From assembly GCF_016808095.1 (NCBI RefSeq), contig NC_068971.1:17038501-17102500 (forward strand): a stretch of DNA of 64,000 bases, in the 5' to 3' direction. Of this stretch, positions 43,458-56,128 are shown piece by piece. Position 1 is the stretch's first letter. Each line of letters starts with the position of its first letter. The notes under the pieces were generated by a model. It had not been told where the DNA came from, did no database searches, and worked only from the letters and a program-made list of their open reading frames with translations. Both the position numbers and the translations under genes were made by a program. The DNA comes from Vigna angularis. Lineage: Eukaryota; Streptophyta; Magnoliopsida; Fabales; Fabaceae.

Positions 43458-44987
43458 ATTGTTAGAATTGCTGCAACGGAATTGTTAGCGTGGAATAACA
43501 AACCAAAAGGGTTTTTAATACGAACGTGTGCCTTTTAATTTCTACTCAATTAAACTTACCAAGCAAATAATAAAGACAAATAAAGAGAGTAAGGTTGAGA
43601 GAAATTTGCACAGATGATTTTATCCTGGTTCGGATCTTACCAATCCTACGTCCAGTCGCTTATCTCAAACAAGATAAACCTTTTTCACTAACACAAAACA
43701 ATTACAAATTACAATCACAAAGAAACAATTTGTAAAAGTTTAGAAACCACCTCTCTTGATACCACAAGATGAACCTACACCTCCTTTGAGTCTTCACAAA
43801 GGATGAACACCTCCTCCGAATACTTCACGAATGATGAACTTCCTCTTCCGAACACCTCCTCAGACACACCAAGGATGAACCGGCTATTTCCTCTGTCACC
43901 GTAGCAGCACTTAACCAGCTCCACAGACACGAGTTTCACAAGCCGAACAAGAACACACAAGTCTCAATGATTTCTGAGTACTAGAGCACAAAGGAAGAGT
44001 TATTTTTGAGATAAAGAGTGAGCCATTTTATAGACTCAGCCTAATACCCTTCCATTCTTCGAAAACGGGCCATCTAACGCATTTAATCGATTAACATAAA
44101 TATTAATCAATTAATAATGAGTACAACGGCTAGTTTTTCAAATCTGAAACCCCCAACGGCTAGTTTTTCAAATCTGAAACCCCTAGCGGCTAGTGTTAAT
44201 TGATTATTCTCAGGAATAATCGATTAAATAATCGATTAACTAATCGATTATTATTAGCTTTAATCGATTATTACAGGGGCAATTGGGTTTTCAGTGTCAG
44301 CCTCGTTTTAATCGATTAAAACTGGGTTTAATCGATTAAAACAACTTGTGGATGATTCTCAACAGTAAATAAATCAAATATAAATTACAAGAATCAACCC
44401 TAATACATATAAGAGCACTATTACATCAACTTTGATTATTATAAAAGCTTTATAAAATATAGAGATCTTCAATCTGTCTTTATGGATCTTGACTTATGCA
44501 AATTTGTTCATCATCAAAACTTCATGTTTGATTTTTGCTAACATTACCAAGATTATTACTTGCTACGATTTGGTTACACTTGCAGAGGATAAAACAAGTT
44601 TTTGGCGCCGTTTTTCGGTGTTCATAATGATCCCTATACTGGAAGTCTTCCTGGCAAAGTGTATTCAAGTAAAACGAGTTCCATTAAGATGAACGGCAGT
44701 TGGAAAGGGCTACTCGTGGTTTTGGTTGGTTGGGAATGCTTTCGTTGTGTACCTATGTTGAAGAGACTCACCCTTGAGGGGGAGATTGTTGGGAATCCAA
44801 GTGTGATTCTAAGTCCCACATTTGATAGAAATGAGAAAGTATAGCATTATATAAAGATGAAATATCCATTAACACATTGCCTTAAGGTTTTGGATAGATA
44901 GTGGTGTCAATCCCTTATATGGTTGGGCTCATATCTCATTTGGTGTTTGTATATCCCCGTTGAACCCCCTCCTCGATAGACCCAACA

Positions 44988-45500
44988 AATACCAGGAGCA
45001 TCTAAGGATACTAGGAGTGGTGAAGAATACCGCACAACTAGGAGTGAGTAAAACTCAATTAGTTAGGATAACAGTGGTTACTTGGGGTGACTAGGGATAC
45101 CAAGAGTGGTGAGAATATTCAGTTGTAATCTCGTTGAAGATTATAGTGGAACCCTTTAAGGTGCTAGAGGAGATAACAAAGTGAAGGAGTATAAAAACGA
45201 TTGTGTGCGTATTGCTTTATTCTTTCAAAACGTTTCTCTTACAAAACCTGTTGGAGTTTATTTTTTATATTAAAGCTTCTTACATTAAACAAATTTTTTT
45301 GTTAAAAAGGAAGTTTTATTAAAACATTGCAGCACAAACTTCTTAACAACTAAAGCGCACTCGAAAAGAATTCACTGTGTAAATTGATTTTAAAAGTCAC
45401 ACATTTAACAATTTTGTAAAAGCTTTGATCCTCGATGAAAGTCATATCTGTTACGAATTTGTTAATCAAATCCCTATTCAACCCTCTTCTAATTTTTTTC
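44988..45500 (+). mobile_element. Degenerate copia LTR fragment
   Basis: Blocks such as GAAGATTATAGTGGAACCC and AAGGTGCTAGAGGAGA, and an ending AATCAAATCCCTATTCAACCC, resemble the R/U5 part of SIRE-type copia LTRs. No coding and no clear ends. Confidence 0.4.
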
Positions 45501-45997
45501 AATTACTTCAATCTATACCTCAATCTATACCTATACCCGTATCAAATCAGGATTTTTTTTTCAAAACAAAGACAAGTTTAGACAATACTGTTTGTATGTT
45601 ATAATGTTGATAACTCCGATTATAAATAGTTGTATATTGCCAAATATTGTTGACGCCAAATCCAAAGCTTTAATATTTAAAAATAAAAACAATAAATAAA
45701 GTAATAAACAATAAAAAGAATTATCAAAATAATTTATATATATATATATATATTAATTTGAATTACCATTAAATATTTCTTATAGTGATTTGATATAATG
45801 TAATGTATTAAATATAGATTGAATAAATAAATAACTTAATGTGAAAAAATTATTATATATCATTTATAATAAATAATTTAACATTTCTAATAGATAATTT
45901 GATTTTTTTAAATAAATTCAATAGTTAAAAATAATATATAAAATAGTATATAAAAATTATTATAATAAGTGCTAATTTGAATTTTGTATTTGAACTG
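45501..45997. other. AT-rich spacer, no gene seen
   Basis: Contains a short TA run (about 45738-45752). Nothing else is recognisable. Confidence 0.6.
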
Positions 45998-48900
45998 CAC
46001 TACAAAAATAATAGATTTTAGGAAGGATTGTTTTCTGGGTTTTAGAAACCCCGAATAATTGGTTTTAGAAACATCGAATAATTGAACTACAGGTACCTTT
46101 TTTTATTATTTTTTTAAATTTTTTTATTTTTGGAATACTTACCCAGCCCATTTCCACTCCCCGTGCATTCATTCATCTAATCTAATTCTCTAAAAATATC
46201 TAAACCCTAACCTCCCTCCCCACCTTCGTCAATTTTTCTCCCAAACCCTTTCCCACACCACAATCTTCTCTTACTTGGCTTCGTGTTCGTCTTCTCCTGT
46301 TTGGCTTCATGTTCGTCTTCTCTTGCTTGGTTGAGCGTCAAGGTAGAGCGTCGAGGCATTTGTGGGTTGAGCGAGGTCGAGGTGCTCTGGCGCGCTCCCG
46401 CACTGATCGATCTTAGGTCGAGGTTGAGGTAAGACTGTGTTCGATCTTGGCTATCTGGTTTTGGCTCTCTCGTTCTTTATTCAATCTACTGACGTTCGAT
46501 CTTTGTGTTATAACTCAAAACATTTTGTCTCTGGTTTTGGCTTTCTAGTTTTGGCACTTACGTAAAAGTTAATGAAACTTGTTGAAGGTACTAGGAATCT
46601 GCTGGGGCGATTTCTATCACTACATTACAAAACGTTCCGTCTCCAATCCCTCAAACTCAAATCCTCCCTGGTATGTTCATGTTATCCCTGGTTTAGTAGT
46701 GATTAACGAAGACATTTAATGTTATTCCAGCTCGTGAAACGGGTTTTACATCGGTATTAATTGCTTCTTTGTTGTCAGATTTTTGAATGGAGCTTGCAAA
46801 ATCAAGGTCAAATCCTGTGGTCGAGAGATTGTAGTAGGTATATTCCTAGTTTGGTAGCTTACAATTAATTGTGGTCTTGTGTTTGGAATCTTGAAGTACT
46901 TTTCTGCCCAAGCCAAAACCCTCTAATTGGATTACTCATCAAATTTAGGCAATTTAACCCTCTGTCTGCACTGCCTTTCTTTAGCCATCATTGGTTGTGT
47001 TTGGATCATTGGTTGGATGAAATCTGAATCCTGGAGGCACACATGATTCCTTATCAACTGATGATCTCTCCTGAAACAAGCAAAGGAAAAGGATTAAATT
47101 CATATCTAGTTTAGTATCTTTGAGATTCATGATTTTGTATTCTAAGTTATAAAATGCTAAAATTAAATTTAAGTTTCTTATCTTTAATCAAATTAATTTA
47201 AGTTAGACTCTTGGTCATCCGAATAAGTTTAATCCATGAATGTATGAAAGATGAGTTGATTGAGTTTTCGCTTGAACATTTTCTGTCTGCTATATATAGA
47301 TAAAAATAGAAAGCAACCTTAACGTTGTGTTTTTAAATTTTTAACTTCCCCTATTCTGTTCTTATGATATATGTCTTGTAATTTTTGAATTATTAATTCT
47401 TGGCTTTTTGGTTTCCTCAAACTTATTTTAAGTTATCCCCATTATAGAAACGTTGGTTCTTAGATTAAATAGTGTTTGTATACTATGATACGTTTTTAAT
47501 GGGGAAATATGATTTTATGGCTTATATTTGCTTATTATCTTGACTTTTATGTGCTTGATCGTTTACAGTGGCATTCTGTGCCTTCTAGGATGTCCTGGTT
47601 TATATATTTTGGCATGTGATTGGAGGAATTTTCAACTTATAACTTATTACCAAAATATAGATACCATTCTACATTCAATTATGCATGATCAGATTTCACA
47701 TCCTACAATAACTAATGTTGGGAGATCAATTTCATTTTTTTAGTAAGTGTATTTTTGTATATATTCTAATTTATTTTGATGATCTACAAATTCATAATCA
47801 ATTGCATAAAAACATTTTTTTTATTCACTTCTTTTTTATCAAGGAGCCCCATTAGCTGTGTTACAAGATTTGGAGACTCTTCTGCTAAAAAGTTCTCAAC
47901 TGGTAAGACAAAACATGTCGACTTTGTCCTCATTTTTGAAAAAAGTTCTTGTAAATTACTTGTATTTCTTTTTGCTGTGTATTATTCTGCTCATATGTCC
48001 CTAAGTTGAGTGTGTTGCAATTTCCTATAATATGATTTATGTAGATAATATGATTTATGTAGATAAAAAGTGAAACAGAATCAATCCTAATAAAGTAGCT
48101 AATTGTGAAATTAGCTCCTGAAATAAATCCCTTGATCTAAGGGATTGTGGGTTGAATTTCCTCATAAAAGGAAACTCGATTGTAAATGATTTTCCTTGGA
48201 TTAGTTCTCAAAGTTTAGTAAATTCATCTTATGTAGTGTTTCGTTGAATATTGTCACTTCTTCTAACCTTCCAATCCTCTTGGTATGAACATAAGTCCTT
48301 TTAATGGACAAATCATGGATAGACATGCCTCGAAATACAAGTCAATATATGAGAGGATTGAATACCTTCTTGGACTTTGCACTCACTAATAGTGGTGTTA
48401 GGGGAAAGATAATATGTCTATGTCCAAAATGAAATTTTAAGAAATGGCAAAGTCATGAAGAAGTATATGAGCACCTAATTATTAAACCTTTTCCAAAAGG
48501 GTATACATTGTGGTTTCTACATGGGGAGAGAAGAGTAAATGACGAAGCACCTCAAGTAATGGATGAAGAAGATGGTGGAAGAGTTGAAGTTAATGATAAT
48601 ATGTGTGAAATGATTAATGAGTTATTTGCACATCATTGCTCTAACAACGACATGGAGGATGATGATGAGATGGGTGCAGAGTCAAGCCATACTAGAAGTC
48701 ATGATGGGACAAATTTTTTTCAATTAGTGCAAGATGGACAACAAAGTTTATATGAAGGATGTGATAAATATTCGAAACTTTCATTCTTGGTGAAGTTGTA
48801 TCACATCAAATGTCTATACAGAATAAGTGACAAAGCTATGTCCATGATACTAGAGTTGTTAGCAGATATATTTCAACATGCTAAAATTCCAAATTCATTC

Positions 48901-49217
48901 TATGAAGCCAAAAAAGTCATTAACAACTTAGTCTTCATTACACCAAAATTGATGCTTGTCCGAATGGTTGTATGTTGTATGTTGGAGAAGACAAAGATAT
49001 AGATTCTTGTAAGAAATGTAAGACATCAAGATGGAAGCCAAAAAAGAGAAATACAATTGGTGATGATGTTGTTGTTAATAAGCGAAAGAAGATTCTAGCA
49101 AAGGTGTTAAGGTATTTTCCTTTGAAGCCCCGATTACAGAGGATTTTTTATCATCTAAAATAGCTGAGCATATGAGATGGCATGCATCAGAAAGTACGGA
49201 TGAAGGCATGTTAAGAC
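45998..49217 (+). mobile_element. Left part of a CACTA transposon, truncated by satellite
   Basis: CACTACAAAAATA at 45998 is a CACTA-type terminus, followed by repeated GGTTTTAGAAAC and CGAATAATTG subterminal motifs. The leader (46100-48300) is non-coding, with pyrimidine-rich stretches. The transposase starts at 48304. The sequence turns into satellite monomers at about 49217, so the rest of the element is missing. Confidence 0.8.
48304..49217 (+). pseudogene. CACTA TNP2-like transposase, N-terminal part
   Basis: The ATG at 48304 starts MDKSWIDMPRNTSQYMRGL, the transposase-associated domain. A TGA at 48430 replaces the second Cys of its CPKC motif. The frame continues through HGERRVNDEAP and an acidic spacer to FYEAKKVINNL (about 48925). 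There a frameshift moves coding to the frame carrying SCKKCKTSRWKPKKRN, KVLRYFPLKPRLQRIF and AEHMRWHASESTDEGM, the start of the Transposase_21 region. The DDE-type core beyond is lost at the satellite junction. No active protein can be made. Confidence 0.88.
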
Positions 49218-52200
49218 ATCTAAGATTAGTTCGGATGTTTATATTACTTCAGATTAGTCTACATTAGGCAAATTGAAAATTTCTCACATTTTAAGTACAC
49301 TTTTTACAACCTAAATACTCAAAGTTTGAGTTTTAGGTTATTATTTGTATTACACCACTTTCCTAACTTGATTTCAATAATGTAGACTTGTTGGGATGTT
49401 TAGATTACTTCAAATTAGCCTACTTTAGGTAAATTCGTAATTTCTCACCTTTTAAGTACACTTTTTAGAACCTAAATACTTAAACTTTGAGTTTTAGGTT
49501 ATTCTTTGCATTACACTACTTTCCTCACTTTATTTTAATACTTTAGACTTGTTAGGATGTTTACAATACTTCAAATTAGTCTACTTTAGATAAATTGGCA
49601 ATTTCTCACCTTTTAAGTACACTTTTAAGAACCTAAATACTCAAACATTGAGTTTTAGGTTATTATTTGTATTACACCACTTTCCTAACATGATTTCAGT
49701 ACTGTAGGCTTGTTGGGATGTTTAGATTACTTCAAATTACTCTACTTTAGGTAAATTGGCAATTTCTCACCTTTTAAGTGCCCTTTTAAGAACCTAAATA
49801 CACAAACTTTAAGTTTTAGGTTAGTCTTTCCATTGCACTACTTTCTTAACTTTATTTCAATACTTTAGACTTGTTCGGATGTTTACATTAATTCAAATTA
49901 GCCTAGTTTAGATAAATTGGCAATTTCTCATCTTTTAAGTACACTTTTTAGAGCCTAAATACTCAAACTTTGAGTTTTAGGTTATTATTTGCATTACACT
50001 ACTTTCCTAACTTGATTTCATTACTTTAGACCTTTTAGGATGTTTACATTACTTCAATTTAGTCTACTTTAGGTAAATTTGAAATTTCTCACCTTTTAAG
50101 TGCACTTTTGAGAACCTAATTACTCAAACTTTGAGTTTTGGGTTATTCTTTGCATTACACTACTTTCCTATCTTGATTTCAATACTTTAGACTTGTTAGG
50201 ATCTTTACATTAATTCAAATCAGTCTACTTTAGATAAATTGGCAATTTCTCACCTTTTAACTGCACTTTTTAGAACCTAAATACTCAAACTTTGAGTTTT
50301 AGGTTATTCTTCGCATTACACTACTTTCTTTAACTTGATTCCAATACATTAGACTTGTTATGATGTTTACATTATTAAAATTAGTATACTTTAGGTAAAT
50401 TGGCAATTTCTCACCTTTTAAGTACACTTTTTGGAACCTAAATACTCAAACTTTGAGTTTTAGGTTATTATTTGCATTACACCACTTTCCTAACTTGATT
50501 TCAGTACTGTAGGCTTGTTGGGATGTTTACATTACTTCAAATTACTCTACTTTAGGTAAATTGGCAATTTCTCACCTTTTAAGTGCACTTTTTAGATCCT
50601 AAATACTCAAACTTTAAGTTTTAGGTTATTATTTGCAATACACTACTTTCCTAACTTGATTTCATTACTTTAGACCTTTTAGGATGTTTACATTACTTCA
50701 ATTTAGTCTACTTTAGGTAAATTTCAAATTTCTCACCTTTTAAGTGCACTTTTTAGAACTTAATTACTCAAACATTAAGTTTTAGGTTATTCTTTGCATT
50801 ACACTACTTTCATATCTTGATTTCAATACTTTAGACTTGTTACGATTTTTACATTAATTCAAATAAGTCTACTTTAGATAAATTGGCAATTTCTCACATT
50901 TTAAGTGCACTTTTTAGAACCTAAATACTCAAACTTTGAGTTTTAGGTTATTCTTTGCATTACACTACTTTCTTTAACTTGATTCCAATACTTTCGACTT
51001 GTTATGATGTTTACATTACTTCAAATTAGTATACTTTAGGTAAATTTGCAATTTCTCACCTTTTAAGTACACTTTTTAGAACCTAAATACTCAAACTTTG
51101 AGTTTTAGGTTATTATTTGTATTACACCACTTTCCTAACTTGATTTCAATACTGTAGACTTGTTTGGATGTTTACATTAATTCAAATTAGACTACTTTAG
51201 ATAAATTGGAAATTTCTCACCTTTTAAGTACACTTTTTAGAGCCTAAATACTCAAACTTTGAGTTTTAGGTTATTATTTGCATTACACTACTTTCCTAAC
51301 TTGATTTCATTACTTTAGACCTTTTAGGATGTTTACATTACTTCAATTTAGTCTACGTTACGTAAATTTGAATTTTCTCACCTTTTAAGTGCACTTCTTA
51401 GAACCTAATTACTCAACCTTTGAGTTTTAGGATATTATTTGCATTACACCACTTTCCTAACTTGATTTCACTACTGTAGACTTGTTGGGATGTTTAGATT
51501 ACTTCAAATTACTCTACTTTAGGTAAATTGGCAATTTCTGACCTTTTACGTGCACTTTTTAGAACCTAAATAATGAAACTTTAAGTTTTAGGTTATTCTT
51601 TGCATTACACTACTTTCCTAACTCTATTTCAATGCTTTAGACTTGTTCGGATGTTTACATTAATTCAAATTAGTCTACTTTAGATAAATTGGAAATTTCT
51701 CACCTTTTAAGTACACTTTTTCGAGCCTAAATACTCAAACTTGTAGTTTTAGGTTATAATTTGCATTAAACTACTTTCCTAACTTGATTTCATTACTTTA
51801 GACCTTTTAGGTTGTTTACATTACTTCAATTTAGTATACTTTAGGTAAATTTGAAATTTCTCACCTTTTAAGTGCACTTTTTAGAACCTAATTACTTAAA
51901 CTTTGAGTGTTAGGTTATTATTTGCATTACACCACTTTCCTGGCCTGATTTCAATACTGTATTTGCTGGGATGTTTAGATTACTTCAAATTACTCTACTT
52001 TAGGTAAATTGGCAATTTCTCACCTTTTAAGTGCACTTTTTACAACCTAAATACTCAAACTTTGAGTTTTAGGTTATTCTTTGCATTACACTACTTTCTT
52101 TAACTTGATTCCAATACTTTAGACTTGTTATGATGTTTACATTACTTCAAATTAGTATACTTTAGGTAAATTGGAAATTTGTCACCTTTTAAGTACACAT

Positions 52201-54914
52201 TTTAGAACCTAAATACTCAAACTTTGAGTATTAGGTTATTCTTTGTCTTACACTACTTTCCTAACTTGATTTCAATACTTTAGACTTGTTAGGATGTTTA
52301 GATTACCTCAAATTAGACTACTTTATGTAAATTGGCAATTTCTCACCTTTTAAGTACACTTTTTAGAACCTAAATACTTAAACTTTGAGTTTTAGGTTAT
52401 TCTTTGCATTACACTACTTTCCTAACTTTATTTTAATACTTTAGGCCTTTTCGGATGGTTACATTACTTCAATTTAGCCTACTTTAGATAAATTTGCAAT
52501 TTCTCACCTTTTATGTGCACTTTTGAGTTTTTGGATATTTTTTGCATTACACTACTTGCCTATCTTGATTTCAATACTTTAGACTTTTTAGGATGTTTAC
52601 ATTAGTTCAAATTAGTCTAGTTTAGACTTCTTATGATGTTTACATTACTTCAAATTAGTATACTGTAGGTAAATTGGCAATTTCTCACCTTTTAAGTACA
52701 CTTTTTAGAACCTAAATACTAAAAATTTTAGTATTAGATTATTATTTGCCTTACACTACTTTCCTAACTTGATTTGAATACTTTAAACATGTTAGGATGT
52801 CTACATTACTTCAAATTAGTCTACTTTAGATAAATTTCTCACCTTTTAAGTACACTTTTTAGAATCTAAACACTCAAACTTTGAGATTTAGGTTATTCTT
52901 TTCATTACACTTTTTTTCTAACTAGATTTCAATAGGTTAGAGTTGTTACGATGTTTACCTTACTTCAAATTAGTCTACTTTAAGTCAATTGGCAATTTCA
53001 CACTTTTAAAGTGCACTTTTTAGAACCTAAATACTCAAACTTTGAGTTTTAGGTTATTCCTTCCATTACACTACTATTCAAACTTGATTTCAATACTTTA
53101 CACTTGTTAGGATATTTACATTGCTTCAAATTAGTCTACTTTAGGTAAATTGGCAATATCACACCTTTTAAGTACACTTTTTAAAACCTAAATACTCAAG
53201 CTTTGAGATTTAGGTTATTATTCTTTGCATTACACTACTTTCTCTAACTTGATTTCAAATCTTTGGACTTATTACGATGTTTACATTACTTCAAATTAGT
53301 CTACTTTAAGTCAATTGGCAATTTTCACCTTTTAAGTGCAGTTTTTAGAACCTAAATACTCAAACTTTGAGTTTTAGGTTATCCTTTCCATTACACTACT
53401 TTCCTAACTTGATTTCAATAATGTAGACTTGTTAGGATTTATAGATTATTTCAAATTAGTCTACTTTCGGTAAATTGGTAATTTCTCACATTTTAATTAC
53501 ACTTTTTAGAACCTAAATACTCAAACTTTGAGTTTTAGATTATTCTTTGCATTACACTACTTTCCTAACTTGATTTCAAGACTTTAGACTTGTTGGGAAG
53601 TTTACATTACTTCAAATTAGTCTCCTTTAGATAAATTGGCAATTTCTCACCTTTTAAGTACACTTTTTAGAACCTAAATACTCAAACGTTGAGTTTTAGG
53701 TTATTTTTTGCATTACACTACTTTCCTAACTTGATTTCAATACCTTAGACTTGTTGGGATGTTTGCATTACTTCAAATTAGTCTACTTTAGATGAATTGG
53801 CAATTTCTTACCTTTTAAGTACACTTTTTAAAGCCTAAATACTCAAACTTTGAGTTTTAGGTTATTAATTAAATTACACTACTTTCCTAACTTGATTTCA
53901 AAACTTTAGACTTGTTAGGATGTTTACATTACTTCAATTTAGTCAACTTTAGGTAAATTTGCAATTTCTCACCTTTTAAGTGCACTTTTTAAAACCTAAA
54001 TACTCAAACTTTGAGTTTTAGGTTATTCTTTACATTACACTACTTTTCTAACTTGATTTCAATACTTAAGATTTGTTAGGATGTTTACATTACTTAAGAT
54101 TAGTCTACTTTAGGCAATTTGAAAATTTCTCTCATTTTAAGTACACCTTTTAGAACCTAAATACTCAAACTTTGAGTTTTAGGTTATTCTTTGCATTACA
54201 CTACGTTCCTAACTTGATTTCAATGCCTTAGACTTTTTGGGATGTTTGCATTACTTCAAATTAGTCTACTTTAGATAAATTGACAATTTCCCACCTTTTA
54301 AGTACACTTTTTGAAGCCTAAATACTCAAACTTTGAGTTTTAGATTATTATTTTCATTAGAGTACTTTTCTAACTTGGTTTCAATACTTTAGACTTGTTA
54401 GAATACTAACATTACTTCACATTAGTCTAATTTAGATAAATTGGCAATTTCTCACATTTTAAGTACACTTTTTAGAACCTAAATACTCAAACTTTGAGTT
54501 TTAGGTTTTTCTTTGCATTACACTACTTTCCTAACTTGATTTCAATACTGTAGACTTGTTAGGATGTTTACATTACTTCAATTTAGTCTACTTTAGGTAA
54601 ATTGGCAATTTCTCACATTTTAAGTACACTTTTTAGAACCTAAATACTCAAACTTTGAGTTTTAGGTTATTCTTTGCATTACACTACTTTCCTAACTTGA
54701 TTTCAATACTTTAGACTTGTTAGGATGTTTACATTACTTCAAATTAGTCTACTTTAGGGAAATTGACAATTTCTCACATTTTAAGTACAATTTTTAGAAC
54801 CTGAATACTCAAACTTTGAGTTTTAGGTTATTCTTTGCATTACACTACTTTCCTAACTTGATTTAAATACTTTAGACTTGTTAGGATCTTTATATTCCTT
54901 CAAATTAGTCTACT
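49218..54914 (+). repeat. Satellite array, ~161 bp monomer, about 35 copies
   Basis: The motif AGGATGTTTACATTACTTCA recurs at 161 bp steps (for example 54561, 54722, 54883). Monomers diverge in single bases and small indels and contain no gene. Each has the block AACCTAAATACTCAAA followed by TTTGAGTTTTAGGTT, a near-perfect 15 bp dyad. The left edge is fused to a CACTA transposase fragment, the right edge to an Athila-type fragment. Confidence 0.97.
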
Positions 54915-56128
54915 ATGATGGTTCAGCACATTGAAAATCCTCTTTTCAAGATAAGTAAGTACTGAATTAAGCTCATGACAAAGACTTCAATCAAGACATG
55001 CACATGCATTAGTGTTCACACAATCACCTAATATCCAACAAATGCTACTTTTCATGAATGATCAATCAACTAAGCATGGATGTTCTTATGTGTTCATGTA
55101 ATCTTTCCTCACTAGATAAAGTGTTTCACTCAAACACACAAGTGTATAAGAGGTATTCACTCATTCACTCTACTATCATAATGTCACATGAATCAACTTT
55201 TCCTTTCATTTAACCACAATAAAAAAACACTTACAAGCAAGCATCATCACAAGGACTTTTCTATGGCTTATAATGTGGCTGGGCTAACAAGAAAATTGGT
55301 TTTTTTGGATTACAAAACCCTTGAGTTAAGAGAATCATCTAAACACAATCATTCTTACTTATTCCCAACTTTCCTTTGCATTGAGCTTTGCTTTTTCTTC
55401 TCTTTTCTTTCTCTTTTTCTTTTTCTTTTCACATACTTAATTCTTAGCTCTTAGCTCAATGCTTTCAATTTCCCTTTCATAACTTCCCAGCAACCCCAAA
55501 CTTGAACATTTGTCAATACCACAAAATATTTTCTACTTAACTCAAGGTAAAGCTTTTCACAAGGGGTTTTCAAATTATGTTCAAGGCTACAGGTTCAAAT
55601 GATAGAACACATAGTGCTCTCTTTTAGTGGCTAATTTCATGAAATTGGCTAATACAAGGGTTACCAACAAATGGCCTTGATCATATGATGCAAACAAGCA
55701 AGTAATTCAATCATAGAAAACTTGGGCAAAGTTATTCATGCTTCCAAAGTAATAGCATTCATTCACACAAACTCTGGAGCTCAAAACCTCACATATAAGC
55801 TCATTCACATTTGACATACACATCCTGCTTAATATCACAATCACAATCACAACATCATGCATTTGTTTACAAAGCTTGTGAGTCACCTGTATAAGCATCT
55901 AATACGTACATCTCAACATCAATCCATATCAAAGCATCATCAAGCCTTACTTATCAAACAATCACAATCATAAGCAAACCATCATAACAGACAAAGTTTC
56001 CAATTGAGTACATCAAACCCTATTCTAAAAACACACATAAATAAGTTCAGAACATAAAACCAAACAAAAGCATAAGTCCTGCTCTAGTTATGATAACATT
56101 CATCAGTAAATGCTATCTCAGCTCCTCA
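54915..56128 (-). mobile_element. 3' noncoding region of Athila-type element 3, end truncated
   Basis: Homologous to 394-1746 and 15718-16909. It contains the purine tract (pyrimidine on the plus strand) between GCATTGAGC at 55378-55386 and GCTCAATGC at 55454-55462. The polypurine tract and 3' LTR that should follow to the left are missing at the satellite junction. Confidence 0.8.

Larger units (their letters stand above)
39870..44543 (-). mobile_element. Young SIRE-type copia element, gag only
   Basis: The LTRs are 39870-40943 (3') and 43460-44543 (5'), starting TGTTAG and ending CTAACA. TTACC target duplications are at 39865-39869 and 44544-44548. By eye the LTRs differ at about 14 sites plus a 12 bp and a 2 bp indel. 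Inside are the primer site, an intact gag frame, a remnant of the pol region between integrase and RT, and several polypurine tracts. Most of pol is gone, so it depends on another element for movement. The LTRs carry a 29 bp tandem duplication (about 40537-40600) and many ATCGATTA palindromes. Confidence 0.93.
38600..44626 (+). mobile_element. Athila-type subfamily B LTR, interrupted by the SIRE-type element
   Basis: The two parts are 38600-39869 and 44544-44626. The left part starts TGATAACTATTG and has the CCGCT-type GC block (38840-38980), TATATAAG at 39026-39033, AGGACGTCCT and the conserved U5. The right part resumes with the target copy TTACC and ends GTGTTCATA, about 12 bases short of the normal GTCATCA end. 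No internal region is present, so it is probably a solo LTR. Its flanks are not a simple 5 bp duplication (see findings). Confidence 0.8.
38312..44987 (+). mobile_element. Small copia/TRIM-like element, host of nested insertions
   Basis: The 5' LTR (about 38319-38493, its first bases lost) and 3' LTR (44787-44987, TGTTGGGAATCC to CCCAACA, 201 bp) align over AAGTGTGA, AAGTCCCA, TTATATGGTTGGGCTC and other blocks. A primer site for initiator tRNA-Met with changes (TGGGTATCGGAGCC, 38496-38509) follows the left LTR, and GAGGGGGAGA (44776-44785) precedes the right one. Without the nested LTR the internal region is only a few hundred bases and has no coding, so it is TRIM-sized. Confidence 0.75.

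Noticed and set aside
47528..48009. Small frames upstream of the CACTA transposase
   Set aside because: No domain; probably leader or intron of the CACTA element.
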